DNA of 64,000 bases from Thereva unica (taxonomy: Eukaryota; Arthropoda; Insecta; Diptera; Therevidae): positions 178,388,516 through 178,452,515 of the forward strand of contig OX465281.1 in the NCBI GenBank assembly GCA_949987705.1, given 5' to 3'. Every line of letters starts with the position of its first letter. Position 1 is the stretch's first letter. The notes under the pieces are model-generated. The model worked only from the letters and a program-made list of their open reading frames with translations. It searched no databases and was not told the origin of the DNA. Positions 21,931 through 34,900 of the stretch are shown here, one piece after another. The position numbers and the translations under genes are program-made.

Positions 21931-22819
21931 AATTTTCTACTTCTACAATATTTAAATTTCAACTTTAAATAGTAAAATTATATTCATATTTCATTGTTTT
22001 TGCACCATGTTCTTCTACAAACAAATAATAATTCTGATAATATTGCCTAAACTCGCTAAGGTTATCGTAGCAAGATTGATTGATTCTTCAGACTAAATTA
22101 CACCCCAAGCCATGATGAGCTTGGGGCTTTATGTTCTTGACATAAAAACATTTCCTTTTTTTATCAAATAAATTTTTAATTTGCTGAAAATTAATTTCTT
22201 CCCTGCGGATGTTAAATTTTTACAAGAACCACTTCAAAATTATGGAAAAAAATTTAAAACAAAGATAAGAAAAAGTACTTAGTAGAGCGTGCCTAATAGA
22301 AAAGGTGGCATAAGCAAATACTATATTTTTTATAGATAACAATATATCATCTTTCAACTTTAACTAAGATATCATTTCAAAAAACTAGTTAACATTTCCA
22401 TAACACCTGTAATGCTGTTTGAATTCAATTGAAGAGCGGGTAGATAGAAAAAATATTAATTTGTAGGTGGATTGGTAATTAACAAGCTATGTTACAATTA
22501 TTTTTCTTGAAGCAACACAGTGGCTCACACATTCGTAAAATTTAAGAACGAATTCTTTGGGGTACCCATAAGTATTCTGCATATCTGACCATTAGTAATT
22601 GCGAATTGTTCGCAAACTTTAAAATGCGTATGTAGGAAGGAGGGATATTTTATTCATAATAGAGTCTAATGCCAACCTGAAGCCTACATTAAAGGACTTG
22701 GAAAATTATTCTTTAAAAAAGATTTCCAAATATTAGAGGGCTCCTGTACTAATTGCTCAGAGCTACATATAGAATTTATTGAAGGTTAAAAATTATTTTC
22801 CATCGAAATACAGGCATTA

Positions 22820-23272
22820 AATCAGTTCTACAGAATCAATTCTGTCACCGGCTGAATTTTTAAATTTTATATGTAAATGATCCACTCACTCTCAGTTCAC
22901 TTTTAACCCACTTCAAAGCGTCGCTGATAATGGCACTTACGTTACTCTTACGTCTTTGATAATTCAAGACAAAGATTGTGAGATGCTGTCTTTACAATCG
23001 ACAAAACCAGCAACACCTATCCATCGGTGTGAGTGGTCAGTATAAAACTAAAATACCTTAACGTCCTAGGCGTGAAATTAACCAAGGATTTGCAAAGGAA
23101 TAACCACCTATTTCATATCATCAACAACTGTAACATACAAATCCCACATTCGCACTCGCTTCGAATACAACTCCATTATTTGAGGCGTGCATGTCTTCAA
23201 AATCTGCAGCGGAGCAAATCTGCAAAAAGGCACTCAAGCCAAAATTTTGTCACTACTATTCTATTGAAATAA
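22820..23272 (+). pseudogene. Possible CR1/jockey-type RT remnant
   Basis: Weak similarity only. Shifted frames give LYVNDP-like sequence near 22870, resembling the block between RT motifs, and LGVKLTKDLQRNNHLFHIINNC near 23046-23135, resembling the thumb region of jockey/CR1 reverse transcriptases. No catalytic FADD remains. It could be coincidence. The surrounding 21931-25812 otherwise holds nothing I recognise. Confidence 0.35.
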
Positions 23273-25812
23273 ACGCTATCTTTTGACCACGGTAACATCA
23301 GATTAGCCCGCTCAGCTCATTCCCTCTGTATCTAGCCACTTTTTTCAGGCCATCTAAAGACTAGGAAGGAACTCGTTTTTAAATAAAACTGTAGAGTGAT
23401 CGTACTGTGCCTCGAACTAAGTTTAATACTAGGCACTACACCATGACATGATCATCAACGTGACGGATTGGTATTACAAATATTGATTTCTAAGGTAGAA
23501 CTGTCACATGAAAAATATTCTGGCTTGTGTCCTTATTTATTAGGAGTTAGGAGGAGTTTATTAATTTTTATTCATTTTTTTTCTAGTCTCATTCGACGTA
23601 GAAAATGTTATTCAACAAAAAGGAAATTCTACTACTTCCTTTAAAAATTCTGAATCAAAATTTGACATAAACAATTAGAATATTTTAAAAATACTTTCAA
23701 CAATTGAAGAATTTTTAAAGAAATCAACGCCTGATTATCCGATATTTGCAGAACTTGTCCCAATTTATTTTCCTTTCATACAAAAATAAAACATTAAGCA
23801 ACCGGAGAAAATATTCGCCGTACTGCCAATGCCATTCATACAAGCAAAAATATTACATGATTGCTCTAAGTTAGAGGTTTTAATCTTGTGCTCTCAAAAT
23901 ACTGATAAGTTAGGCTATTACCCAATATAAAAGAAACCTTATATTCAGATCTCTTAGAATCATTTATAAATTAGTCATATCATTAGTAGATGAACAGTAT
24001 TATAATAATGTACAAACAAGTAAAATAATGCTACAAAATCAACAATTTGTGAGACGATCGGGAAAATGAAGATGTTGCGTTTAATGTAAAGTTTGTGAAA
24101 GGCTAGGCTACTTTTTTTCATCACACAGTTTTCGTAAGTAGCCTATATCCAATATTAACCCGAAAAACTTGAACGGTTTTTAATCTAGTATGAACCGGCG
24201 TTTTTTAATAGATTAAGACGAAGAAAAAGTCAAAGGAATTCTGTGAATTCGCCTTCCCTTCCTTTTTTATGTGATAATGACGAGCTTGGGAATCACCCTT
24301 TGTACTACTAGTCCGTCATGTCGTTCAAGTCGTGATGCAGGGTCTAGTAGTTACATTGATTTGAAGAATAGAAGAGAAAGGATAAGTTAGAGATCTGTAG
24401 GGTGCTTAAGTAGTTGGCGATAAACCTTGCATTTTAACTCTGAGATGTTATATGAGTTAGGAAACATCGACTGCGGAAGATCGTTTCACATCCGAGTTGA
24501 GCCGAGCCGAACGAAGCAGCCTCTATGCCGCAATGTGAGTAATGAAGAGCGCTGCAATGTGTGGGGATGAGTCGAGTTAGCTAGTCTTGGGTTCTGGGAA
24601 AAAAGTTGCCGTGTAGGAAGAAGGCTTTTGACTTCAGTGGATCAGTTGCTAAGGCTAGGATACCTGCCGAGGCAACGGGCCTTTTTCCATCGTAATTCAG
24701 CCATATTACGTACTCCAAAATACAAGCGAGAATGATATAAACGTTTCATTCATTCAGTATGTGGAACCACAGCACTTTCTTTATCGATTATAGCAAGTAT
24801 TCGAAGAAGATAGATTTTATCTGAAAACAAAAAAATCTGCGTGGAGATGTTTCCAGGAGAACTTCGGGGATTGTGGCAGATGGTAAAAATAGGCACTCCC
24901 ACAGATAATTCCTATTTTGTGCTGAACATCCAGAACCCACTTAACATTGTTTTACCCTCTTCTCCGTTTGAACATGTTTACATTCATCTTGATTCTTTTC
25001 ACTCACCTCTCAAAGATCAATAACTTTGTATATTAAATATAAATTTCAGAGATTTGAGATTATTTGGTTTTTGATTTTAGTATTGTTTCTTCCAGACTAT
25101 TGCATTTTAATAGAAGGAACTGGACTATTCCATTTTAATAGAAGGAACGCCAATCCTTCATCTTTGAGTGCTAAATGCAAATTTAAGATAAATATTTAGT
25201 TTATGTGTAGTATAAATATTCGAAACAATTCAAAGCAGTTAATTATTTCAAATTCGCAGTATAATAAAAAAATTTGTAATAAAAATCAATATGTACCTAC
25301 ATATATTTTATATTTACTTCCAAACTTAACATCCAACCAAGATGAAGAAATTATTTCTCGCCTAGACTAATTAGTAATGTAGACGCCTCGACTTAATAAA
25401 TCCTTCCCGAATCCTAATTATGGAAAGAAATTTCGATTGTTCCCTGAAGATGGAAAATCAATATTATTCAAATTTATTTCCACAAGATTAGATTTCATTA
25501 TTACAGTGGCAAAAATTAACTATCATTGTCCTGCAAGAAATACTTTCTCGACTCTCATCGTTATCTCCGACGCTGGCCTATTTATGTACATGTCACCGAC
25601 CAATAGACATTAACATTTTCCTATCCTTCTGAAGATATTTATCAAGTCAATGACTTTTTCTTAAGGCCATATATGTACATCCGAAAAGGAAATAAATCTA
25701 AACTACAAGCTATGTTTACACATTATATAAAATGATTCACGGATTAATTTAAGTAAAAGAAAAACACTGATTAAAATTTATTAACGTTCTTTCTTTTATT
25801 TGTTCTTTTTAG
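23273..25812. other. Unassigned DNA upstream of the first visible Amph exon
   Basis: This should be the intron preceding exon A of Amph. I looked for the expected N-terminal exon (encoding the amphipathic helix that precedes LLQNLGKVDRTADE) and did not find it, so it may lie further left or outside the window. A 16-bp phrase tccattttaatagaag-type duplication occurs near 25100-25146. Confidence 0.4.
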
Positions 25813-25948
25813 TTACTACAAAATTTGGGAAAAGTAGATCGAACAGCAGATGAAATTTTTGATGAGCATTTAAATAATTTTAATCGTCAACAAAATAGTG
25901 CCAATAAACTTCAAAAAGAATTTAATAATTATATAAGATGTGTGAGAG
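25813..25948 (+). CDS. Amph exon A (BAR domain start)
   Basis: Acceptor ttctttttag and donor gtaaat. Encodes LLQNLGKVDRTADEIFDEHL through NNYIRCVR and ends in phase 1. The phase-0 start implies an upstream coding exon. Confidence 0.95.
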
Positions 25949-28900
25949 GTAAATAGTACTTGTAATTAAAAATAATAACACAAAAATATAAAAATGTAAA
26001 TTTAATATTCTCTTCTAGCGGTACAGAGTGCATCAAAATCGCTCATGGATGCAATATGCGAAGTTTACGAACCACAGTGGAGTGGCTACGATGCACTTCT
26101 TGCACAAGTTCAATCAGCAGAAGCCCTTTGGGGAGATTTTTCACATAAGCTGGGCGATCAGGTTTTAATACCTCTCAATACTTACACGGCACAATTCCCA
26201 GAGATGAAGGTACGTTGTTGTTGTTACTTTTATTGATGCACGATGCTTGTTATTCAAGCTGTAAAGAGAAAAATATATTATGGCTATAAATAAACAAGTG
26301 TACACAAATCTAGTTTTAAAACTTTCGATTTCATATGTCTATTACAGAAAAAAGTTGAGAAAAGGAATAGAAAACTTATTGACTACGATAGTCAACGACA
26401 TTCGTTCCAGAATTTACAGGCAAATGCATCAAAGCGCAAGGATGATGTTAAGGTCCTTATTAATTGTATTTATAGATTGAGTTTAGATATTAAATCATAA
26501 TATTTTATAGTTAACCAAAGGCAGAGAACAACTCGAAGAAGCCCGACGGACTTATGAATTGCTGAACACTGAATTGCATGATGAATTGCCTGCATTACAT
26601 GATTCAAGGATACTGTTTTTGGTTACAAATTTACAAACACTTTTTGCATCGGAGCAAGTATTTCACAGTGAAACATCAAAGGTAAATATAGTTATATACT
26701 AATTTTCTATTCAATCTAAAATGAACTAAATTTTAAAATATTTCGTCGCTTATCAAGAATAGTGTCACAACTTAAAAACAATGGATTTTACAGGGGAGCC
26801 ATTTAAAAGTTTTTAGTTTCATACAAGCCCCTGTTATGATCTTGGATTCCAGCGAGTTTCCAGCGGTCATTTTTAGAAGTATTAATATGGATTTTTGCTA
26901 CATAAAAATATGCATATTTAGCTATACATTCTCAAAATAAACTCGAAATTGGAAATTCTTGAGTTGTGCCATTATTCTTGATAAGCGACGATTTGTAATT
27001 TAGAGATTTTTATGTGGAAAGTACCCAGTACCAAATGAATTTACACTGGATGGTACGGCCGTAACGATATTTGCGACGTTCATTTTAAAAGAGGTCTAAA
27101 ACCATTTTACAAACAAAACTTTAGAATACAAGAACAACTTATTTTTAAACGAAACTTCCGCCGGAAGGCAATTTCTTTCCAGCCTGAACCTTGGCAAACT
27201 AACAATAAGCAAAAAGTAATGATAAAGTACTTGGGAAAAGGCAATACTATAAAATTGTTTAAATAAGGCGGAATCAAAATATCTTAACTTGCTACTGCAA
27301 GAAGTCGAAGAAAATTCGTTTTATAATATGAAATTGCAAAACTAATGATGGGCTCTTAAAAGTTTAATGTAATTTTTATTCACCACCATGGTCTACGTCC
27401 CTTTACAGAAACCAAAAACAATTATTAATGTTTTAGTTACAAAAAAGTTTGAAAATTCGCTTTAAAGATAATTTGATATAACACTTAATGGCTCTAGTAC
27501 AAAAATACCAATACCTGAATAGTATGCTAGGCTTTTCTCAGAAAAAAATGAAGAAATTTCTTTAAAGTTTCCAGTTTTACCAGCTTTTTCACAACACTTA
27601 TTTCTCTCATGCTTCTCTACATCTCTTCTGTATAAAGCAAGTCCTGAAGGTCCACCTATAGTCCACCAAGAGAAAATGTATGTACAAGATTCCTACCCAT
27701 CATTTTTCAAATTATTACGCATTTTTTTAATGCATCACCGACAGCATCGAATTCGTTGCGGGGACGTCCTGCTCGGACCGCCAACTAACGGATCAAAGAA
27801 GAAGAAGAAGACGACGCATTTTGAATATTTGGCCTGTAGTCTATTCTTTATAAATCCTTGTTGATAGTCTCTCATTTATGTGTGATTTTTGCAGTGCATC
27901 CGCTTACCCTTTTGCGCATTAAGGCAATTATGCCAAAAGCCACTCTTCTGGTATATTTCTGTTTCTCCATAGTTACTCTCACTATACCATGTGGATCTGG
28001 AGCTTTATGATTTTGGAATTTTCATATGCCATTAGTAAAAATATTTCTTCCACAGCTCAAGTATGCTTTTATTATTACTAACTATCAATCCATATTTTTC
28101 CTTACCATTGTGAAATCTATATCTTGGTTTTGTTTAATGGCACTGATTATGCTTCTTGTTTGTATATCTAATATCATTACTTGCTTCTGTAATTTTTTCT
28201 ATTATCGCGTTCTACAGCAGGTTTAAATTAGATTTCATTTCCAGAAACATTTCCTCCAATTTTTATGTGTGTATACTTTCTTAATTCTCGAGACATGCGG
28301 GAGATGCTCCCGAGAGATATGCGGGATCCACAGGACTGGCGGGATTTGGGCAGTAGAATCACCTCTTATAAGAACTAGGACTTAATAGAAAGATATTTCA
28401 GAGTAGGTTAGCGCATGTGATCATTGGGAAACTAGCTTTAAATTGGGGTTTCAAATAAATCGAATCGTGTTCGTAGGGCCTTAAGCCTCAATTACACTGG
28501 AGGCAACGAAACGGAACGGACCGGATTAAAGTTTCAAAAATTATTAAACTAAAAATTTTAAGCATAAGTCCAAAATTTGGCAAAACCTTGCCGAAAAATT
28601 AGGAAGTATAAATGACATTTGCATATGTTCGATTCCGTCAGTATAACCAGCAAAATTCCACTCTATTCACTCTCCGCTTCGTTGCTTTCCGTTGCATCCA
28701 GTACAATTGTGGCTTTACACTCCACAAAATATTTAAATTCGTTAGTTGAAGATAGCTGCCTACTGAGCAATACAGTTTTAACTCAAAATTGTCTATTTAT
28801 GTGTGTGTATTCGAACGTGATCAAATAATGAGTTTCCAGGGGTTGCAGGGTTTATCCTGGGTTAACTCAGAGTAAGCTCCAATGGGAACGCGGGTTGGGT

Positions 28901-31900
28901 AAAGTTTCGGTAAATAAAAAAAACACGTTGGTTTAAACCGGGTTTTACATTTGGGTTTGTTTAAGTGCGTTTACTGCACATATACATATCAACGGAGACA
29001 CGATGTAAAATTATTTATCTGTCACCTAAATCCAGAACGGTCATCGAGTTAACTTGAGGAGAAAAGCTTTCTGTAAGCTTGCAGGCTTGCGGGATTGAGA
29101 TTTTGATGTGGGATTGGATTCCCTAGTACGTTGATTTTAACTATTACGTGAAAAATTAATCATTGGCATTATTGCTTGTTTTGTTCGATAACCTTTTTCC
29201 ATTTTTCAATGAGCTTCATTCATAATTTCTCATTTATAAAAACACGTGACTTATCGTTTACAGCGCAAAATCGGTGAGTGCGGCAACACATTACATCCAA
29301 GCTTCAAGAACTGTTGATAAAACGTGCGTATATGTCCACGTTGTTGTCGTCTTTACGAATAAAGGCCCCATAAACGAACGTTCTATCTGTCCATATGACA
29401 CGAGACCGCTAAAACCTCACTTTGTTCGGGGAAACTGGGATGAATTCGCGGCGTCAATCACATGAAAGGCTGAAGCTGCTAATTTTGAAGCTAGGCTGGA
29501 CTGGTTCCATAATGGAGAGCTCTTGTATTCGAGCCTTGGCAAGTATCGGATTATTTTAAATGACGGATTGGCTCAAACTGTCCAATTTCTGAAATACTTT
29601 TTGTTGTGTCGTCTAACGTTGGTTTGGCTCGATAAATACCTTGATTTTGTAGCCATCAACCTCGGTGGTCTTTCCTTATCAAGGAGAAGTCAGTTGGAGA
29701 TTTAAATTGCGTGCTGATGTCGCAGCAGAGCTGCAATGTTTCACCTCTGGTTCATTTTAGTAACGTCAGAAAAACTACTTGGGGTTGCCTAAAATTGTTA
29801 CCTTTTATGCCAACAGGGCAGGCAATTGCAAAGTGATCCGCCATAAACGCGGCCATAGATGTAAATGACTTTAGGTATCTGAATTATTTGCTAAAATTCA
29901 TCATAACTTTTCTGATAACCAAATAGAAAAAGGAAACTCATGATTCCATTAATATTTAAATGCTGCTCCCGATCTAATACTTTAAGGAAGAAATGACACC
30001 CAATTTTTGCAATAAATAAACAACCTTTCTTTCTTATTTATTTTAGATATATGCTGAATTAGAGGCGATCGTTGATAAATTAGCTACAGATTCGCAACGA
30101 GGATCATACACACTAAAGAAGCCATCAGGTAAATATTTTACATCAACAATATTTTAAAAAAATGTTGAATATGTATATCAAATTTCTCAGCAAATGCAAT
30201 AAAATCCAGCCCAACATCGTCTCCAACAAAATTAAACAACACGAATTCTATTAATAATTCGTATTCTAACCAAATTACAAATGGTTCAAGCAATGCCAAC
30301 AGTCGTAAGTTCATTTTACTTAAATATCCATAATATTTTTGATTAGTTGTCAATTTAAATTGTGCATTTATGTGAGCAGAAATTTTTTAATAATGGCTAA
30401 AATTATTAGTAGTGAAATCTTCTTTTTTTGGTTAACAAAAGCCTCTTAACATATTTTCTGCCTGACGCCTTATGATGGTATTGAAAAGGACGTGATATGC
30501 TCATTTTTATTAAACTTGTATTTTATGAGAATACATATTAAATTTATAATTAAAATAATTATTAATATGTATTCAGTTTCCAGCGAGGCATATATCACTT
30601 CCATTTTCATTATCATACAATGCGCAAGGGAAAATACTACTTAAAATGTTTCTGCTTTTTTGTGCTCTTAATGAAAATTTTAAAAAAGCTCTAAGCTTGA
30701 GGCATGTGTGTGATATGTTTTGTCGGTTTTCTTGTGTGTATTTGCAGCTGTTTCGAGCACATCTTCTCCTAGTTTACAACCTGAACAATCTCCCAAAATA
30801 GAATCGTCAACATCACAAGAACAGCAGCTACAACTGCAGGAAGAAGATCAGCAAGTGGAAAGTAAACCTGCACCAAGTATTAATGATAACGAGCCATCAT
30901 ATCAGAATACAGAAGCCATATTAGCATCGAAAAAAGAAATGGTTAAAAATTCATCTGTAACAGAAAATGATCTAAATAATACCAATGCTAATTCTACAAT
31001 ACCACCATCACCACCAACAACACCAAACAATGATACCAACAATATTCAACCCCCCAGTAAGCCAGAGCATGTGAATGGAAATGTTGAAAAAATGGAAACA
31101 AAGAAATCTGACGTAGTAGGTAATAACAATAAAATGGAAGAATTATACGATATTCCCGTAGGTGAGTCCTTTCTAGATTTGCTCGCTTATGTGTGATTTC
31201 ACATATTCTTCCGTTTCGTTCGATTGCATTTAGTGTTTTGCGCGTCGTTTTTTTAATATTTTATAACACAAGCAGCACAAAAGCAAATTTTATTAATTAG
31301 AAATGAAAAATCGCAAAAAGCTTTTAGATCGCTATTTTAGTTTTGAAAACAGTTTTTTTTTATATTTTTGTTTTGTGTTGCAGGTGCTACAACGGTTAAC
31401 TTACCTCCCGGTGTCTTGTATCGTGTTAAATCAACTTATGGTTATGTAAAAGAAGACGCTGATGAGTTAAGCTTCGAAATCGGAGATATCATTAATGTTA
31501 TAGAATATGACGATCCAGAAGATCAGGTAACTTATTTGAAAATTGCGATAATAGAATAGTCGATAAAAACATCCTAAATTTAATTACCGGAATAATTCCT
31601 GCATTGAAGACATACTGTAAATAATATTGTCATTTATGTATATCCGTATTTAACAAAACTGAAGTGAATCTTATTTAAGACCAGGGGCCGGTTTGTGTAT
31701 GGCGAACGACGATAATCGTACGAAAAAAAATTGAAGTCGAAAAATTTTGTCGACGAAAATTTTAGCGTTCGCATAGGTCGAAAGAAAATTGTTCGTGTCC
31801 TAATGCAAAAACTCGATAATCCAAGAGCTTTCGTTGGCCTTTCGTCGGCTTCAGACGGAAATTTTCAATTTTTCGACCTACGCGAACCCGAGACGAAAAA

Positions 31901-34900
31901 ATAATTTTCGTTTTCGACATACACGAACTGGCCCCAGGTTTACGGATATTCATTTATTTTTTGGGGAAACAACTAAAAAGTCAGATAAAAGGGAAATCAC
32001 ATTTTTCTTTCAAAAAAATTATTCAATTAATTTCAACACACTACTCTTTTAAACACTTTCTGTAAATATTTTTGTAATTTATCGCATTTCATTTCATTCC
32101 ATTTTTCTGCAATTTCCTTAAGACAAATTATTTTTGGGTGAAATTTCCAATTTTTCGTAAGACTTAGCCACTGATCCTTGAAATCTTCCTTTAATGCTTC
32201 GATTTTTTGGCAAAGTCAAAGGCATCTTAAATTTTCAAACGCAAATTTGTCGTTGCATTTCCATTATTTTTTTATTCACCTCAAGTGTATTATTAAAAAA
32301 GATCTGAGGAAGACATCAAAACCCTTACAGCTTAATAAGTTCAAATCTGACCTATGTTTTTATATCTCATGCATACAAGCCACAGAGACGGAAACTTAAA
32401 GGCCGCCTCATGATTTTATATCGTACATTTTGCTTGGTTCTGCCCTATGACTACTATACTTTTTTCTATGTGAAATACTAGAGGCTCTGGGAAAGCCCCT
32501 TCCCTTGGTACTGTCGAAAATTAATTTTTTACGTATACAGGGTGTATCAGTTAAAATGTCGAAACGCCTGGCTGTGGATAGGTTTAGCCTCTAGGGCGTT
32601 TTAAAAATGTTTGGTAGGGATTTACATATTACCCAGTATTTTTGCATACGTAATTAACCAATACTTTGTTTTTACAAAATTGGAAAGCTTGGACAATTTC
32701 CTATGAATCAACTATTATGCTACGGTCTTTACTTTTGAAGTTATAAGCAATTTTAATGTTAAAATTGGCCTTATTTGGTACTTTTCGACAAAACTCAGGT
32801 GGAAAAGTACTAAAAAAGGACAAAATAGAGCCAATTTCAACATTAAAATTGCTTATAACTTCCGCCCTATGTCCATGAGGGATTAAAGGAGCGCAATGAT
32901 GATGATGATAACTTCGAAAGTAAAGACCGTAGCATAATAGTTGTTAGGCATTATTCATTTTTTACGTCAGGTATTGTTTGCATAATTTGGCACGGCGCCA
33001 CTATTGGTCCATTTCATCTCTTGAATGTCAGCATTATACTTGGATAAAATAGATCAGCTATTTTGCAGTTCGAGCCATTTACAGAGTGCAAACATCCAGT
33101 GAGAGAATTTTTAAATCCATTTTTGTTGTAATGGTAGTTGTCAACTCCTTCTGCCGAGGCTTTTTGTTGTATGTTCTGCTCCTTTAATCCCTCGCTCTCC
33201 AGCGGACTCTGTTTAGTGCGACAGCCTTCAGCTCCGTCCAGGATCTCCCATTTGTTGCGGCATCTGCTAATAAGATTCTCCTTCACGTTTTTTTAGGTCT
33301 TCCAACTTGACGGGTTTCATGCGAATTCCAGTTAAGGTCCTTTTGGGCTCGTTTGTCGTTTTCGCCTCGCAAGATGCGACCAATCCAATTCGCCTGATTC
33401 AGTCGTCTATCCTTTCTTGGCGGGCGTGGCGCATTGTTCTTCATTTGTAATTCTATCTTGCCAGCGGATACGACGTAAGCATCTGTTAATGAAAACTTGG
33501 CGATGAATTGAGTGTCTTCCTATGGTTCGCCACAATACAAAAGGACTGCTTTAACGATGGAGTTGAACTTCCGAAAGATTAAAGGCGAATGTAAGCATAT
33601 TTGTCGTATTCCGTAGCTCACCTCAAAGGTGTCGCATAATTTTCTGTTATGGAGAACTCTGGATTTGGAATTGTTGTAAAAAGCTTTTATTAATTCTATT
33701 ATTTTGTTAGCCAATCCAGGTTGCTACAGTGCTTGTTATATAAAGCTCCTATTAGCTAAGTCGAACATTATCTCGAAGCAAGATAAAAGGGTGCTCTTAA
33801 TTCAGTAGACTGCTCCCCTATAATTCTCAAGATATTAATATGATCTATGTAGGAGTCTGTATCCAACCTGCTGTCTTCTAAGCGTTCGGTCGATTTCCTT
33901 TTTTATAGATAATAATATGTGGGACAAGATTTTACCCTCAGTAGATAATAAACAGATTCCTCCTCAGGGGTAACTATTTCTGTCTTAGATGGGGCACCAT
34001 GAAGGTTCATTCCTACTGGCTGTGCATTGTTGCTGTTTTTTAGGTTTCTGTGAAAATGAATCGTTCACAGCAATGAAGAAATAATCTCTCCATCTTTGGG
34101 GTTGCTCCTCATCACTGAACGGCAGTCTTCCATCCGCTCTCGCTTTTTCGCAGAATGCGTTCCCGTGAGCTGCTTGGTAATTTGGTACATTACCTTACTT
34201 ATGCCTGTGTTTTCCGATTTTTTGCGAGCTCGTTTATTTGCCGCCTTCTACGACGCTAGTGACCTCCCGGTGTATTCCCTTTCTAGTTAATGACAGTTTT
34301 TTTCTATTTTTTGTCAGTTTTTGTCCAAGATCCAGTGTTTCTTTGGACATAACCGATGCCCGTTACCGCAGCTGTTATTATAGCGCCCTTTATTGTACTC
34401 CACACCCCTTCAATATTTGTGGTTTCGTCAGAAACTCTTTGCTGATTTAAGGGTGGTTGCAGATTTCCAAAAAACTCTAGCTTTTTAATGCTCTCTCGCA
34501 GAAGGTCTACGTTAACCCTCAACGGATTGTGAGGTGGAAAGTTGCGACTTACTGCCAAATGGTGGTCACTTCCAGTGTCTGCTCCTTTAAAGCTTCTGAT
34601 ATTCTCCCGCAATGGTTGTTCTTCTGCAACTGACGGCCATGTGATTTATCTGATTTCTCGATCTACCATCCGGCGATACCCAGGTATTCTTGCATATCTT
34701 TATGGATGAAGTTATTGGCCTCACGCCAAACTACCTTCTATCTTATTTTTTAATCTAATTATTTCATCAATCAAATTCTTTATCACTAGATAGAGTAATG
34801 TACATAGGTATATACATAACTTACATTTTCGGGATGGTCTTTAAATACATAATTAGGCCCCTACCTTATTTTGCATCAGGTTGATGCATACCTTATTATT

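Noticed and set aside
29274..29465. LINE linker fragment (RPLKPHFVRGNWDEF)
   Set aside because: Only about 20 residues resemble the endonuclease-RT linker of jockey elements, with no catalytic motif nearby.
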